A stretch of DNA of 42,775 nt from an uncultured Acholeplasma sp. (GTDB lineage Bacteria; Bacillota_I; Bacilli_A; Acholeplasmatales; Acholeplasmataceae), in assembly GCA_937868795.1 (NCBI GenBank), contig CALMNM010000018.1:1-42775 (forward strand). The letters are read 5' to 3'. Positions 40,889 through 42,775 of the stretch are shown piece after piece; position 1 is the first letter of the stretch; every line of letters begins with the position of its first letter. A program made the position numbers and the translations under genes. The notes beneath the pieces were generated by a model. The model was not told the DNA's origin. It did no database searches and was given only the letters and a program-made list of their open reading frames with translations.

Positions 40889-40894
40889 TATAAT
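40889..40894 (+). promoter_or_regulatory. Putative -10 for the 150-residue membrane protein gene
   Basis: TATAAT at 40889-40894 just after the terminator, 18 bases before the TTG start; -35 weak. Confidence 0.5.
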
Positions 40895-40912
40895 AGTAGT
40901 GGAGGGATTTCT

Positions 40913-41365
40913 TTGAAACGTTTTATGGGTTCGCTTGCTGCGATGTTTAAGAACATATTTAATACGTCGTCTCCGACATCACTTAAGGAATGCTATCAAG
41001 CACTTCTGTTTTTTGCGATGACGAATTTCATATTACTTATTTTTTGGGCGATCAATCCTTTTGAGTGGGATGGGTTAGCTTCCATCCTTTTCGATGTCTT
41101 TATGATAATTTATGGAATCATCATGATGCTCATGGTGACATCTACATTAATCAGACGTTTTGTCGATGCATCAATCCATCCTTATCAAGCCATTTCCTTT
41201 CCTATCGTCATGATGGCTATATTTGTCATGATTCGTTTACGAACGTTTTCAGAGATTGTGATTATCATCATGTTAAGTATCTATTTTTTGAGTCATTTTT
41301 ATCTCATGATGCTCGTGATGATGCCAACCGTAAAGAAAGAAGACAATCAAAAGTTTCAAGAATAA
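40913..41365 (+). CDS. Unknown membrane protein, TTG start
   Basis: A 150-residue protein with four membrane helices (about 30-48, 56-78, 92-108, 113-135), Met-rich; family not recognised. The TTG at 40913 is chosen because GGAGGG lies six bases ahead (40901-40906), while the first in-frame ATG (40925) has no such site. It has its own likely promoter after the response regulator terminator; a role with that two-component pair is possible but not shown. Confidence 0.7.
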   Translation: MKRFMGSLAAMFKNIFNTSSPTSLKECYQALLFFAMTNFILLIFWAINPFEWDGLASILFDVFMIIYGIIMMLMVTSTLIRRFVDASIHPYQAISFPIVMMAIFVMIRLRTFSEIVIIIMLSIYFLSHFYLMMLVMMPTVKKEDNQKFQE

Positions 41366-41382
41366 CAATATTTTTAGCATTT

Positions 41383-41409
41383 TTGCTTACTGATTTCTCA
41401 TGGTATAAT
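41383..41409 (+). promoter_or_regulatory. Promoter of the NADPH dehydrogenase gene
   Basis: Extended -10 TGGTATAAT (TATAAT at 41404-41409) with a TTGCTT at 41383-41388; the spacer is only 15, so the extended -10 is likely the main element. Confidence 0.6.
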
Positions 41410-41441
41410 AAGCATGATCAGACACAAGAAAGGGGATTTTT

Positions 41442-42440
41442 ATGTTATATCAACCATTCATTTTGAAAAATATCACACTTAAAAATCGCGTGGTTATGCC
41501 ACCGATGTGTATGTATAGTGCTGAAAAAGATGGAAAAGTACAACCGTTTCATCTTGTGCATTATGGGAGCAGAGCCGTTGGCGGAGTAGGACTGATCATT
41601 CAAGAGGCAACAGCAATTATGCCAAATGGAAGAATTACTGAAAATGATTTAGGCATCTGGAGTGATGATCACGTTCCTGGTTTAAAATCCATTGTCGACA
41701 TGATTCATGACATGGGCTCAGTGGCGGGGATCCAAATCAATCATGCAGGAAGAAAAGCGAAATCAGGCATTGCGATTGGTCCTTCACCCATCACCTATGG
41801 GGGCGATTATAGTATCCCGAAAGAAATGACATTAGATGATATTCATGAAGTGGTCGAAGCATTTAAAAATGCAGCACGCCGTGCGGACCAAGCGGGATAT
41901 GATCTTCTAGAAATTCATGGTGCTCATGGATATCTTATTTTTGAGTTTTTATCACCGATTTCCAACAAACGTACAGATCGTTATAAGGATGGCAAAATCT
42001 TTCTAAGAGAAGTGGTCGAAGCGATCAGTAGTGTTTGGCCTAAAGAAAAAGTGCTCGCAATAAGAGTCTCTGCCCATGAATATGTAGAACATGGCGTGAC
42101 ACCAGAAATGATTAGTGATGCGATTAATTATGTCAAAGATTTAGGTATAGATCTCATTGATGTATCCTCAGGTGGGAATATTTTAGTCAAAATCAATGCT
42201 TACCCAGGCTATCAGCTCGAACTCGCAAGAAAGGTAAGAACACTTACCCAATTACCTGTCATTGGAGGGGGACTCATCACCGATTTAAGAATGGCTGAAC
42301 ATGCGATTTCTCGGGGAGATGCAGATCTCATATATTTGGGAAGAGTTCTCTTAAGAGATCCCTATATCGTCATCAATCAAGCGGCTGAATTAGGTGTAGA
42401 AATTGACTATCCAAAAGCATATATACGTGGAAAAAAGTAG
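41442..42440 (+). CDS. namA: NADPH dehydrogenase, old yellow enzyme family (NamA/YqjM-like)
   Basis: A 332-residue FMN TIM-barrel ene-reductase. The YqjM-type start LKNRVVMPPMCMYSAEKDG contains the regulatory cysteine seen in this subgroup; QINHAGRKA carries the FMN/substrate residues, and EIHGAHGYLIFEFLSP the active-site region with the HGAHGYL motif; VIGGGLI and YLGRVLLRDP bind phosphate of FMN. YqjM reduces activated C=C bonds and nitro compounds and is stress-inducible in Bacillus. A strong promoter and terminator mark it as a single-gene unit. GGGG ribosome site before the ATG. Confidence 0.92.
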   Translation: MLYQPFILKNITLKNRVVMPPMCMYSAEKDGKVQPFHLVHYGSRAVGGVGLIIQEATAIMPNGRITENDLGIWSDDHVPGLKSIVDMIHDMGSVAGIQINHAGRKAKSGIAIGPSPITYGGDYSIPKEMTLDDIHEVVEAFKNAARRADQAGYDLLEIHGAHGYLIFEFLSPISNKRTDRYKDGKIFLREVVEAISSVWPKEKVLAIRVSAHEYVEHGVTPEMISDAINYVKDLGIDLIDVSSGGNILVKINAYPGYQLELARKVRTLTQLPVIGGGLITDLRMAEHAISRGDADLIYLGRVLLRDPYIVINQAAELGVEIDYPKAYIRGKK

Positions 42441-42457
42441 TAATGTGATTTTTTCGT

Positions 42458-42492
42458 AAAGATGGCCAACCTTTGGTTGACACATCTTTTTT
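42458..42492 (+). terminator. Intrinsic terminator of the NADPH dehydrogenase gene
   Basis: AAAGATG (42458-42464) pairs with CATCTTT (42483-42489); an inner CCAAC/GTTG stem completes it, followed by T's. Confidence 0.85.
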
Positions 42493-42543
42493 TTGTTGCT
42501 ATGCTTAAGTTGAAGAAGAAGTCATGCTCAAGGGAGGTTTCAG

Positions 42544-42775
42544 ATGCACATTTTCATTCTTGGAATCATCTTTATTATCATCAGTTTATTCATGCTATGG
42601 ATGTATGTATATCTTCCTAAAAAACAAAGTATTAAAGTTGAAGGAACGATTATCGATTATGATGTCATTGAAGAGGAAGAAGGACTCATGTATGTCGCTA
42701 AAGTCATCTATCAAGATCCCTTAAGTCATGAGACCAAAGAAACAAAACTTTCTCGTGGGTTACCCCTTAAAAAAG
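42544..42775 (+). CDS. Membrane-anchored protein, truncated by the window end
   Basis: The frame opens at ATG 42544 with GGGAGG (42532-42537) and runs to the end of the window without a stop (77 codons visible). Residues 1-24 form a membrane helix (IFILGIIFIIISLFMLWMY), followed by a polar domain with strands IKVEGTIIDYDVIEEEEG and YVAKVIYQD, a pattern like DUF3592-type proteins (weak). Function unknown. An overlapping frame from 42524 is a shadow. Confidence 0.65.
   Translation, partial: MHIFILGIIFIIISLFMLWMYVYLPKKQSIKVEGTIIDYDVIEEEEGLMYVAKVIYQDPLSHETKETKLSRGLPLKK

Noticed and set aside
41065-41466. A 133-codon forward frame overlapping the four-helix membrane gene
   Set aside because: Shadow in another frame with odd His/Ser/Cys composition and no ribosome site; it crosses into namA.
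1-42775. CRISPR array, tRNA/rRNA genes, insertion sequences, prophage genes
   Set aside because: No regularly spaced direct repeats, cloverleaf or CCA ends, transposase or integrase motifs were seen on reading through the window.

Overview
The window looks like chromosomal DNA of a low-GC member of the Bacilli, most likely a wall-less Acholeplasma/Izemoplasma-type organism (lineage is an inference). Gene order follows the Bacillus subtilis chromosome closely in several blocks: holA-rpsT; pgsA-recA-rny-ymdB-miaB-ricA(ymcA)-mutS-mutL-miaA; aroQ-efp; rluB-cmk-S1 protein-der-gpsA-hup; and rdgB-metallophosphoesterase. The sporulation genes that sit among these in Bacillus (spoVS, cotE, spoIVA) are missing, and no cell-wall genes appear. 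UGA is a genuine stop codon (for example miaB, mutL, miaA-side junctions) and tryptophan is read from UGG, so this is not the Mycoplasma/Spiroplasma code. GC looks close to 40 percent by eye.

Layout. 1-3.1 kb: end of holA, a DnaQ-like exonuclease, rpsT (reverse), pgsA, recA. 3.2-5.7 kb: an accessory three-gene operon of a stand-alone CarH-like B12-binding protein and a MacB/Lol-type ABC exporter. 5.8-7.2 kb: two reverse-strand membrane protein genes (TspO-like and unknown). 7.5-19 kb: RNA decay, tRNA modification and mismatch repair genes (rny, ymdB, miaB, ricA-like, mutS, mutL, miaA), with an unfamiliar SAP-like/acidic/membrane protein in the slot of cotE. 18.5-26 kb: small membrane protein, aroK, aroQ, efp, rluB, cmk, S1 protein, der, gpsA, small membrane protein. 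26.6-28 kb: hup and an ankyrin-repeat gene separated by a promoter/inverted-repeat region with a perfect DnaA box. 28-30 kb: reverse operon of a CPBP membrane protease and a cytosolic GH17 glycosidase. 30.3-36.2 kb: a five-gene operon: rdgB, phosphodiesterase, choline-kinase-like phosphotransferase, a 997-residue TPR/GAF/PAS/degenerate GGDEF-EAL protein and a HEPN-like protein. 36.2-42.8 kb: small genes, a soluble hybrid histidine kinase with its own REC and Hpt domains, its OmpR-type regulator, a membrane protein, an old-yellow-enzyme reductase and a truncated membrane protein.

Most interesting parts for new biology are the catalytically dead GGDEF-EAL sensor translationally coupled to a putative HEPN ribonuclease (32.2-36.2 kb), the B12-binding protein locked to an ABC exporter (3.2-5.7 kb), and the SAP-like membrane protein next to mutS. 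No tRNA, rRNA, CRISPR array, insertion sequence or prophage was recognised. Promoters are mostly of the SigA type, often with an extended -10 (TGnTATAAT), and intrinsic terminators are common and clean.
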